From the NCBI GenBank assembly GCA_028290245.1, contig JAQGKG010000405.1:1-5420 (forward strand): a DNA stretch of 5,420 nt, given 5' to 3'. Below, piece after piece: positions 1 through 5,420 of this stretch (its first letter is position 1; each line of letters opens with the position of its first letter). Source of the stretch: Devosia sp. (GTDB lineage: Bacteria; Pseudomonadota; Alphaproteobacteria; Rhizobiales; Devosiaceae). The notes below the pieces were generated by a model. The model was not told the DNA's origin. It was given only the letters and a program-made list of their open reading frames with translations, and searched no databases. A program made the position numbers and the translations under genes.

Positions 1-255
1 GATGAAATCGTGGCCAAGGTCCGTGCGATCGAAGCGGTCTGCGGCGAATTCGACGTGCCCCTGCCCGCCGCTGCCCTGCAGTTTCCGCTCACCCATCCAG
101 CAGTCTGCAACGTGCTGCCCGGCCCGCGCTCGCCGCAGGAACTGGATGGCATTCTCGACTGGTGGGATGTGAAAATCCCCGGTGAGCTGTGGACGGCGCT
201 AGCTACCAAGGGCCTGCTCGCGCCCGGCACACCCATTCCCGGCGGCATTGCCTGA
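1..255 (+). CDS. Aldo/keto reductase, C-terminal part (5' end outside window)
   Basis: The reading frame is open from base 1 (Asp-Glu-Ile-Val...) and ends at TGA 253-255, so the visible 84 residues are the C-terminal quarter or so of a protein that starts upstream. The GTG at base 10 is only an internal Val codon. The segment matches the end of NAD(P)-dependent aldo/keto reductases: AALQFPLTHPAV (about residues 24-35) is the last barrel strand region. PGPRSPQEL (about residues 40-48) corresponds to the conserved cofactor-binding stretch, usually PGxRS, that contacts the adenosine phosphate. The tail WWDVKIPGELWTAL resembles the D-threo-aldose 1-dehydrogenase / L-fucose dehydrogenase / pyridoxal 4-dehydrogenase branch, by memory. 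Such enzymes oxidise sugars or reduce aldehydes in the cytoplasm. The catalytic Asp-Tyr-Lys-His residues lie outside the window, so activity and substrate cannot be judged. The gene converges on the minus-strand block and has no obvious functional link to it. Confidence 0.85.
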   Translation, partial: DEIVAKVRAIEAVCGEFDVPLPAAALQFPLTHPAVCNVLPGPRSPQELDGILDWWDVKIPGELWTALATKGLLAPGTPIPGGIA

Positions 256-274
256 GGGAAAACGACGGCTTAAG

Positions 275-670
275 TCAGTTCAAATCCAGCGCATAAACCC
301 TGATGATCTCAAGCGGAACAAACCCCAGCACCGCCTGATTGGTAGCGCGGAGGAACACCCGAGGTGCCGTGCCGGCGACATGCGCCTGAAGCCAGCGCTG
401 AGCGACGAGGCACCAGCGGTCACCCGCCACCAGGCCCGGGAAGGCGAACTGCGGCATCGGCGTGCTGAGGTCATTGCCGACCGACTTCGAATAGGCGAGG
501 AACGCGTCGCTCGCCTGGATGCACACCAGATGCACCGCCCCGCTATCCGGCCCAGCGGCGCAATAACCGGTGCGGAAAAACCCGGTCAGTGGATTGCTCG
601 AACAGGGCTGCAGCGCTTCGCCGAGCACGTTGAATTCGCTCGATTCCTCGAAGCGCCCCTGCTCGTTCAC
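275..670 (-). CDS. DUF2237 family protein, coupled to cckA
   Basis: This is a 131-residue soluble protein with no signal peptide or membrane segment. It is recognisable as DUF2237 from motifs in order: NVLGEALQPCS (14-24), PLTGFFRTGYC (27-37), HLVC (47-50), GNDLSTP (65-71), FPGLVAGDRWCL (77-88), RWLQA (92-96) and APRVFLRAT (102-110). It is close to full family length. No biochemical role is established for the family, so none is assigned. Cysteines are at 23, 37, 50 and 87. From memory, many relatives have extra cysteines next to the second (GCC) and the last (WCLC); here those positions are Tyr36 and Val89. The start is GTG at 670, which overlaps the cckA stop as GTGA. No clear Shine-Dalgarno precedes it, so translation probably depends on ribosomes finishing cckA. 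It ends 19 bases from the convergent aldo/keto reductase gene, with no visible terminator between them. Family membership is firm; any link to CckA function is inference from position only. Confidence 0.88.
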   Translation of the reverse strand: MNEQGRFEESSEFNVLGEALQPCSSNPLTGFFRTGYCAAGPDSGAVHLVCIQASDAFLAYSKSVGNDLSTPMPQFAFPGLVAGDRWCLVAQRWLQAHVAGTAPRVFLRATNQAVLGFVPLEIIRVYALDLN

Positions 671-3237
671 TGCAGGTCGCTCGCGTCGAGCCGCTGCAGC
701 ACTTCCTTGACCTTGGAATTGATCTGGTCGAGCGAATAGGGCTTGGGCAGGAATTCAACTGACTGGTCGTCTTCGATGTCGCGGCGCACGCTTTCCTCGG
801 CATAACCAGAGACGAAGATCACCTTGAGATGGGGCATGGTCTCGCGCACATGCTTTAGCAGGGTCGGACCATCCATTTCCGGCATGGCGACGTCGGAAAT
901 CATCAGGTCGATCTTGAAGTCTTGATCTTCCAGAACTTCAAGCGCCTCTTCGCCGCCATCGGCCTCAAACACTTCGTAGCCGGTAGCGCGAAGCGCCTGG
1001 GCCGAGAAGGCGCGCACACTTTCCTCGTCGTCGACCAGGAGAATACGCTCGTGGCCGGTGAGGTCGCGCACCGGCGCGGCAATCGCTGTCTTGGCCGCCA
1101 GATCGCTGGCCACCGGCACATGGCGCGGCAGGAATATCTTGAACGTGGTGCCGATTCCCAGCACCGACACCGGGTAGATATAGCCCTCGGTCTGCTTGAC
1201 GATGCCATACACCGTGGACAGACCAAGGCCGGTACCCTTGCCCAGTTCCATGGTGGTGAAGAACGGCTCGAAGATCTTCTCGATCACATCCTGGCTCATA
1301 CCCGTGCCAGTATCCTGCACGTCGATCAGCACGTAATCGGCCGGCACCATGCCCTCGAATGTCATGCGTTCGGCTTCGGAACGCTCGACATTGCTGGTGC
1401 GAATAGTGATCGAACCGCCATCCGGCATGGCGTCGCGGGCATTGACCACGAGGTTGATAATGACCTGTTCAAGCTGCACGACGTCGGCGCGCACCGGCCA
1501 GATATTGCGGCCATGCTCGACGCTCAGCACGTTCTTTTCGCCGATCATGCGCTTCAGCAACACCGTGAGGTCATCGACGATCAGCGGCAGTTCCAGCGTC
1601 TGCGGCCGCAGCGTCTGGCGGCGCGAGAAGGCCAGCAACTGACGGGTCAGCCCCGCGGCACGGTTAGCATTCTGCTTGATCTGCATCAGTTCGCTGAACG
1701 ACGGATCCCCGGGCTTGTGCTTGAGCAGCAGCAGGTCGGAAAAGCCGATGATGGCGGTCAGCAGGTTGTTGAAGTCATGCGCCACGCCGCCGGCAAGCTG
1801 GCCCACAGCCTGCATTTTCTGGCTCTGGGCAAACTGCGCCTCCAGCTTGCGCTGGTCGGTCATATCAAGCGCATAGACATTGACCTGCTCCGGCGAGCCG
1901 GCGCTGATTTCCGACGAGGACAGATACAGCCGCACGGCATGATCGCCCTCGGCGCTGAGCAGGGCATCGACCGGGTCGATTTCCGAGCGCTGGGCCGCGG
2001 CATCCGCGATGGCACGGGCAAACTTGTCGCGGCTGCCTTCGCCGATCAACTCGGCCAGTGGCTGCATTTCGAGGCTCTTCTGCTCGCCCGACCATTTGAA
2101 AATGCGCCCAAACGGAGCATTGGTGCGGATAATTCGCCCTTCCCCGTCGAGCGTCGCAATGGCAAACGGCGTGTCGTTGAAGAAGCGCGAGAACCGCACT
2201 TCGGCGGCGCGCAGCTCTTCCTCGGTATCGGGCGCATTGGACTTGTCGAGCACCAGTGTCCGCGTTTCGCCCAGTTCGCCATCGGCCAATCGCGCCGCGC
2301 GATGCAGTAGCCGTACCGGGAAACTGGTGCCATTGCGGCGTACCAGGTCGATATCGATGATCTCGGTGCGGATTTCGCCATCGCCGCGGCCGCGCATCAA
2401 CAGCGTCGCGCCATCGCCGCGCACTAGGTCGGCAAGGCCAAGATGGCCGGCATTGAACTCGGCAAGGTCGTAGCCGAGCCAGTCGGTCAGCGTCGAATTG
2501 AGATACTGGATGCGGCCATGCGCATCGGCCGAAAAGAAGCCCGCCGGCGAATGATCGAGATAGTCGATGGCGCGCTGCAGGTCTCGGAAGGCGCTCTCGT
2601 TATTATCCTTGTCGCGGGTGATGTCCTCGACGGACCAGATCACCAGCGGCTTGCTGGCCTCATCGGATTCCGGCAGCGGCCGCACCGAAACGCGATACCA
2701 GAATGCCTTGCTGGCATCGGCAACCGAGCCGCCCAACCCACCGATAATGCGGATATCTTCCATGGCCGAGCGTCCGTCCTTGCCGGCTCGCGACAGGCGG
2801 TAAATCGCCTCGCTGGCGTCAGACTGGCCGGCGAACAACCGTGGCACGCCCACCGGCAGACCCTTGGTCATGGCACCGCTGAAGCTGCCGTAATGCGCGT
2901 TCACATAGGAAATCTTGCCGTCGCGATCCGACACCACGGCACCAAATGGCAGGCTGTCGACCACGGCATCTGAAATGGTGCGGCGCTCCTCGCCATTGGC
3001 GAAGCGGAAAAGACCCGCAGCCAGGCCGAACAGGCAGAACACCCCAACGACGGCCAATAGACCGACAAAAGTCATGATAATATCGGGCGAAATGCGTTCG
3101 CCGAACAGCACGAACACGACCGCCAGCACCACCAGCGTCAACCCGAGCATGACGACGCGCCACAGGCCGGCGCCGCCGCGCCCTGCGCTCATTAATGGAT
3201 CGGGATAATTGTCCTCGCCAATCGGCCGTGTTGCCAT
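667..3237 (-). CDS. cckA: Hybrid sensor histidine kinase/phosphatase CckA
   Basis: This 856-residue inner-membrane kinase heads the CckA-ChpT-CtrA phosphorelay that controls the alphaproteobacterial cell cycle and motility. The N-terminus is short and cytoplasmic, followed by two membrane segments (about 26-46 and 52-79). Three PAS-like segments follow (about 86-208, 221-335 and 343-463). The HisKA domain has its phosphoacceptor His487 in GGVAHDFNNLL. The HATPase domain has an N box around Asn595/Asn599 (NLVVNARDAM), a G1 box DTGTGM (642-647), an F box EPFFTT (657-662) and a G2 box GKGTGLGLS (666-674). The C-terminal receiver (about 730-846) has Asp736/Asp737, phospho-acceptor Asp782, Ser810 and Lys832, so the full His-to-Asp relay looks intact. 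HDFNNLL plus GKGTGLGLSTVYGIVKQT is typical of CckA. ATG 3237 was chosen because an upstream GGAG lies 12 bases away; Met16 (3192) is an alternative but has no visible ribosome site. The stop overlaps the DUF2237 start. Oddities are Met663 where Lys is usual after FFTT, and PVSVLGIG before TTF. Confidence 0.95.
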   Translation of the reverse strand: MATRPIGEDNYPDPLMSAGRGGAGLWRVVMLGLTLVVLAVVFVLFGERISPDIIMTFVGLLAVVGVFCLFGLAAGLFRFANGEERRTISDAVVDSLPFGAVVSDRDGKISYVNAHYGSFSGAMTKGLPVGVPRLFAGQSDASEAIYRLSRAGKDGRSAMEDIRIIGGLGGSVADASKAFWYRVSVRPLPESDEASKPLVIWSVEDITRDKDNNESAFRDLQRAIDYLDHSPAGFFSADAHGRIQYLNSTLTDWLGYDLAEFNAGHLGLADLVRGDGATLLMRGRGDGEIRTEIIDIDLVRRNGTSFPVRLLHRAARLADGELGETRTLVLDKSNAPDTEEELRAAEVRFSRFFNDTPFAIATLDGEGRIIRTNAPFGRIFKWSGEQKSLEMQPLAELIGEGSRDKFARAIADAAAQRSEIDPVDALLSAEGDHAVRLYLSSSEISAGSPEQVNVYALDMTDQRKLEAQFAQSQKMQAVGQLAGGVAHDFNNLLTAIIGFSDLLLLKHKPGDPSFSELMQIKQNANRAAGLTRQLLAFSRRQTLRPQTLELPLIVDDLTVLLKRMIGEKNVLSVEHGRNIWPVRADVVQLEQVIINLVVNARDAMPDGGSITIRTSNVERSEAERMTFEGMVPADYVLIDVQDTGTGMSQDVIEKIFEPFFTTMELGKGTGLGLSTVYGIVKQTEGYIYPVSVLGIGTTFKIFLPRHVPVASDLAAKTAIAAPVRDLTGHERILLVDDEESVRAFSAQALRATGYEVFEADGGEEALEVLEDQDFKIDLMISDVAMPEMDGPTLLKHVRETMPHLKVIFVSGYAEESVRRDIEDDQSVEFLPKPYSLDQINSKVKEVLQRLDASDLQ

Positions 3238-3249
3238 GGATCCAGAATG

Positions 3250-3253
3250 CTCC
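3250..3253 (-). promoter_or_regulatory. Possible Shine-Dalgarno for cckA
   Basis: On the minus strand, TACGGAGC precedes the cckA ATG; its GGAG core is 12 bases from the start codon. That spacing is longer than usual, so it supports the 3237 start only weakly. No better ribosome site is visible before the alternative Met16 codon. Confidence 0.35.
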
Positions 3254-3305
3254 GTAACCGGTCAATCGGCCCGAATCAGGCCCTTCCCACTGGTCTAGCA
3301 AATGG

Positions 3306-3356
3306 CCACCGGCTACGGGAAGCGGAACCGGGTTTTCAACACCACTGGGCCGGTGG
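3306..3356. repeat. 8-bp inverted repeat in flhB-cckA gap
   Basis: CCACCGGC at 3306-3313 is the exact reverse complement of GCCGGTGG at 3349-3356, with 35 bases between the arms. It begins about 25 bases past the flhB stop. The long loop and the absence of a following T run argue against a classical terminator. It could be a weak transcript structure, a protein site, or chance in GC-rich DNA. Confidence 0.3.
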
Positions 3357-3380
3357 GTGTGCTGCTGCAGACGCAGGTTG

Positions 3381-4463
3381 CTAGCTGGACTTCCAGCCGG
3401 CGCCGCGCTTGAGTCGCATCACGAAGCCGATGACTTCGGCCACCGCCTTGAAATGCTCGGTGGGAACCACCCCATTGATTTCGACGCCGGCGAACAGCGC
3501 ACGTGCCAGCGGCGGGTTTTCGACGATCGGCACGTCGTGTTCCTTAGCCAGTTCGCGGATGCGAAACGCCACTGTATCAGCACCCTTGGCCACCACCTGC
3601 GGGGCTTTCATGCCCTTGTCGTATTTGAGCGCCACGGCAAAGTGGGTCGGGTTGGTAATGACCACGGTGGCATCCGGCACCGCCTGCATCATGCGTTGGC
3701 GCGACTTTTCCTGGCGCAACTGGCGCAGCTTACCCTTGATATGGGGGTCGCCTTCCTGCTGCTTGTACTCGTCGCGCGTCTCCTGCAGCGTCATCATCTG
3801 CTTCTTCCACCATTTCTGGCGAACGTAGAAATAGTCGGCGCCAGCAATGGCCGTGACGACAATCAGCACGGCCAGGAAAATCTTGACGCCCATCTCCTGG
3901 AAATCGGCCAGGATGATCAGCGGGTCGGCCGTCATCATGGTGTCGAGCCGGTCGCGCTCCGGCCACACCACCATCACCACCACTGCGCCGACAATGCTGA
4001 TCTTGAGCAGGCCCTTGCCAAAATTGACTAGCGACTCCATCGAAAATAGCCGCTTGGCGCCGGCCATCGGTGAAATCTTCGACAGCTTTGGCGTAATCGG
4101 GTCGGTCGAAAGAAGCGGCTGATGCTGGATCAGGTTGGCGAGAATAGCGCAGATCGACAGCACCACCAGCGGGATCATCACCGTGCCGACCAGCGTCAGC
4201 GCCAGATTGTTGAAAAACGCCCCAAACCCCGCCCCGCTCAAGTCGAACCGGTCGGCATTCTCGATCAGCACCTTGAGCGTGGTGGCCAGATTGGCAGCGG
4301 TACCCGGCGCCATCATGGCAAAGATCGCAGCCGATCCCAGCAGCATAAACCAAGTGACCACTTCCTGGCTTTTGGCGACATCACCCTTCTCACGCGCGTC
4401 CTGCAGCTTCTTTTGAGAAGGGTCTTCTGTTTTGGAGTCGTTCTCGGGGGCTTCGTCCGACAT
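3381..4463 (-). CDS. flhB: Flagellar export switch protein FlhB
   Basis: FlhB is the inner-membrane component of the flagellar type III export apparatus that switches secretion from rod/hook to filament substrates. The 360-residue product has the family's usual length. Its N-terminus carries the typical TEDPSQKKLQDAREKGDVAKS stretch (split here as 12-20 and 21-32). Four membrane segments follow (about 35-53, 87-113, 148-168 and 190-210). A charged linker with GDPHIKGKLRQLRQEKSRQR (238-257) leads to the cytoplasmic domain. The autocleavage motif NPTH is at 271-274, with cleavage expected between Asn271 and Pro272 as known for the family; it is followed by FAVALKYD and later ENPPLARAL (315-323). 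All key residues are present. The ATG at 4463 follows fliR by three bases and has a strong ribosome site within the end of fliR. It is the last gene of the visible flagellar operon. The tail after about residue 352 is short, without a long extension. Confidence 0.97.
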   Translation of the reverse strand: MSDEAPENDSKTEDPSQKKLQDAREKGDVAKSQEVVTWFMLLGSAAIFAMMAPGTAANLATTLKVLIENADRFDLSGAGFGAFFNNLALTLVGTVMIPLVVLSICAILANLIQHQPLLSTDPITPKLSKISPMAGAKRLFSMESLVNFGKGLLKISIVGAVVVMVVWPERDRLDTMMTADPLIILADFQEMGVKIFLAVLIVVTAIAGADYFYVRQKWWKKQMMTLQETRDEYKQQEGDPHIKGKLRQLRQEKSRQRMMQAVPDATVVITNPTHFAVALKYDKGMKAPQVVAKGADTVAFRIRELAKEHDVPIVENPPLARALFAGVEINGVVPTEHFKAVAEVIGFVMRLKRGAGWKSS

Positions 4464-4466
4464 GGA

Positions 4467-5234
4467 TTATCCCCTCCACATCGCGAGATGCGCTTCGAAC
4501 GCTGACAGATACCAGCCCATCATCGAGGTAAGCAGCAGCGCGAACAGGATGAGGCCGATCATGATGTTGGCTGGCATCAAGACGAAGAAAACCTGCATCG
4601 CCGGCATCAGCCGCGCCATGATGCCGGCGCCCAGGTTGAACACCAGTCCGAACACGATGAACGGCGCCGACATCTGGATGCCGACACTGAAGGCGCCAGC
4701 TACGGTCTTGATCGCCAGTTGCGCTGCGTCGTCGAACATCAGCGGCGCATCGAGTGGAAACACCATGTAGCTGTCGTAGGTCGCCGCGAGCGCGACATGA
4801 TGCAGGTCGGTGGCAAAGATCAGCACCATGCCCAAAAAGCTTAGAAAACTACCGAACACCGCGCCCTGCACGCCGACCTGCGTAGGGTCAGCCGCCATGG
4901 CACTGGATAGGCCGGTCTGGAAGGCAATGATGGCGCCGGCCACCTGCGTCGCCATCACCGTGATGCGCGCGATGGCCCCAAGGATCAGCCCGATGGCAAT
5001 CTCGTGGAAGATCAGGCCAATGATGTCGACGATGCTCTCGGGCATTACCGGCAGGCTTGCCGACAGCAGCGGATACAGCACCAGCGTAAAGGCCAGCGCA
5101 AAGCCGAGCCGCATCCGGGCCGGGATCATGTCCTCGCCCAAAGCCGGCATCAGCATCAGAATGGTGCCAATGCGCGAAAACAGCAGCAGATAAAGAAACG
5201 CAGTGTTAGGCAGCCAGTTGAGGCCGATCGTCAC
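4467..5234 (-). CDS. fliR: Flagellar export gate protein FliR
   Basis: FliR is an integral membrane subunit of the FliP-FliQ-FliR export gate, through which unfolded flagellar proteins pass. The 255-residue product has normal family length and is strongly hydrophobic. Segments lie at about 11-31, 41-62, 70-90, 93-108, 127-149, 174-204 and 210-240. Family landmarks include FSRIGTILMLMPALGEDMIP (19-38), the HEIAIGLILG stretch (77-86), the VAGAIIAFQTGLSSAMAADP region (98-117) and PFIVFGLVFNLGAGIMARLMP (191-211, near the gate-lining part). The chosen start is GTG at 5234, two bases after the fliQ stop. Only a weak GGGCGG-like ribosome site precedes it, so coupling to fliQ translation is likely. 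The stop is TAA (4469-4467), three bases before flhB. No truncation or frameshift is seen. Confidence 0.96.
   Translation of the reverse strand: MTIGLNWLPNTAFLYLLLFSRIGTILMLMPALGEDMIPARMRLGFALAFTLVLYPLLSASLPVMPESIVDIIGLIFHEIAIGLILGAIARITVMATQVAGAIIAFQTGLSSAMAADPTQVGVQGAVFGSFLSFLGMVLIFATDLHHVALAATYDSYMVFPLDAPLMFDDAAQLAIKTVAGAFSVGIQMSAPFIVFGLVFNLGAGIMARLMPAMQVFFVLMPANIMIGLILFALLLTSMMGWYLSAFEAHLAMWRG
4471..4477 (-). promoter_or_regulatory. Strong Shine-Dalgarno for flhB inside fliR
   Basis: The minus strand reads GGAGGGG seven bases before the flhB ATG. It lies within the last codons of fliR (Trp-Arg-Gly), so flhB can recruit ribosomes itself as well as through coupling to fliR. It fixes the flhB start at 4463. 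Confidence 0.75.
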
Positions 5235-5236
5235 CG

Positions 5237-5420
5237 TCAGCCGCCCACGATGATCATGTCGACCACGCGGTTCATGAACCCGCCCATAGTGGCGCCCAGA
5301 AATGGCAGGGTCAGCAGCATGGTGACGAAGATAGCGATGATCTTGGGCACGAACACCAGGGTCTGTTCCTGGATCTGTGTCAGCGCCTGAAACAGCGCGA
5401 TGATGACGCCGACGACCAGG
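5237..5420 (-). CDS. fliQ: Flagellar export gate protein FliQ, C-terminal part
   Basis: The visible frame runs in from the right edge and ends at TGA 5239-5237, giving 60 residues. FliQ is normally about 90 residues, so roughly the first 30 lie outside the window. The sequence starts LVVGVIIALFQALTQIQEQT, the classic FliQ stretch with the conserved Gln-rich QIQEQT turn. It continues with LVFVPKIIAIFVTMLLTLPF (second membrane helix) and ends GGFMNRVVDMIIVGG. FliQ is a small two-helix membrane protein that packs around FliP/FliR in the export gate. The stop lies two bases before the fliR start, placing it in the same operon as fliR and flhB. The gene is too short in the window to form a complete open reading frame but is unmistakable. 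Confidence 0.93.
   Translation of the reverse strand, partial: LVVGVIIALFQALTQIQEQTLVFVPKIIAIFVTMLLTLPFLGATMGGFMNRVVDMIIVGG

Larger units (their letters stand above)
3238..3380. other. Intergenic gap between flhB and cckA
   Basis: These 143 bases separate the flhB stop from the cckA start and are the only sizeable gap in the window. They probably hold the cckA leader and perhaps its promoter. On the minus strand a TTGAAA (3339-3334) could act as a -35 element, but the bases 17-18 further on (GTAGCC or TAGCCG) are a poor -10, so no promoter is called. No CtrA-like TTAA-N7-TTAA box was seen. One GANTC site, the CcrM methylation target, lies at 3273-3277. There is no GC-rich hairpin followed by a T run on the minus strand, so an intrinsic terminator after flhB is not supported. 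No small gene could be supported here. Confidence 0.6.

Noticed and set aside
256..274. Possible bidirectional terminator between the convergent genes
   Set aside because: Only 19 bases are available, and no inverted repeat with a T run was found there.
922..2310. Long open frame of 462 codons on the plus strand opposite cckA
   Set aside because: It is a mirror of the cckA codon pattern in GC-rich DNA. Its product is rich in His, Arg and Gln, resembles no known family, and the opposite strand encodes a clear full-length kinase.
2443..2973. 176-codon plus-strand frame within cckA
   Set aside because: It is antisense to the PAS region of cckA, with no recognisable domain or convincing ribosome site; a shadow frame.
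2819..3301. 160-codon minus-strand frame overlapping the cckA start, beginning in the gap
   Set aside because: It is out of frame with cckA, Arg-rich and without recognisable motifs; most of it lies over the CckA N-terminal coding sequence.
3336..3360. Small hairpin ACACC/GGTGT just after flhB as an intrinsic terminator
   Set aside because: The stem is short and bulged, and is followed on the minus strand by TGAAAACCCGG rather than a T run.
3357..4031. 224-codon plus-strand frame with a run of histidines, opposite flhB
   Set aside because: The His run is the antisense of Val codons in an FlhB membrane helix, not a metal-binding tract. FlhB is intact on the minus strand.

Overview
The window reads as a GC-rich alphaproteobacterial chromosome fragment, most likely from the Hyphomicrobiales (Rhizobiales). 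The protein sequences have a Devosia-like feel, but that genus-level impression is tentative and comes from memory, not from a search. The main lineage evidence is a CckA-type hybrid histidine kinase, the top of the alphaproteobacterial CckA-ChpT-CtrA cell-cycle phosphorelay, sitting directly beside flagellar export genes. Nothing in the window looks foreign: no insertion sequences, tRNA, rRNA, CRISPR or phage-like genes are visible, and coding density is close to complete.

Layout. Positions 1-255 (+) hold the 3' end of an aldo/keto reductase gene, cut off at the window's left edge. It converges, with only 19 bases between stop codons, on a minus-strand block that fills the rest of the window. 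Read in transcription order (right to left), that block is: the 3' end of fliQ (5420-5237), fliR (5234-4467), flhB (4463-3381), a 143-base gap, cckA (3237-667) and a DUF2237 gene (670-275).

The minus-strand genes form two tight groups. fliQ-fliR-flhB are separated by only 2 and 3 bases, so they are almost certainly one operon. It encodes the inner-membrane export gate of the flagellar type III secretion system (FliQ, FliR) and its substrate-specificity switch (FlhB). After the gap, cckA and the DUF2237 gene overlap by four bases (GTGA), which suggests translational coupling. No convincing intrinsic terminator was seen between flhB and cckA, so read-through from the flagellar operon is possible.

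Biology. CckA is known to control, through CtrA, the start of flagellar gene expression in many alphaproteobacteria, so the master kinase lies next to one of its likely downstream targets. The DUF2237 protein has no established function. Overall this is a conserved housekeeping/motility region; I see no undescribed system. The points most worth a second look are the unusual ATP-lid/C-terminal catalytic-domain residues in CckA, the coupling of DUF2237 to cckA, and the promoter question in the flhB-cckA gap.
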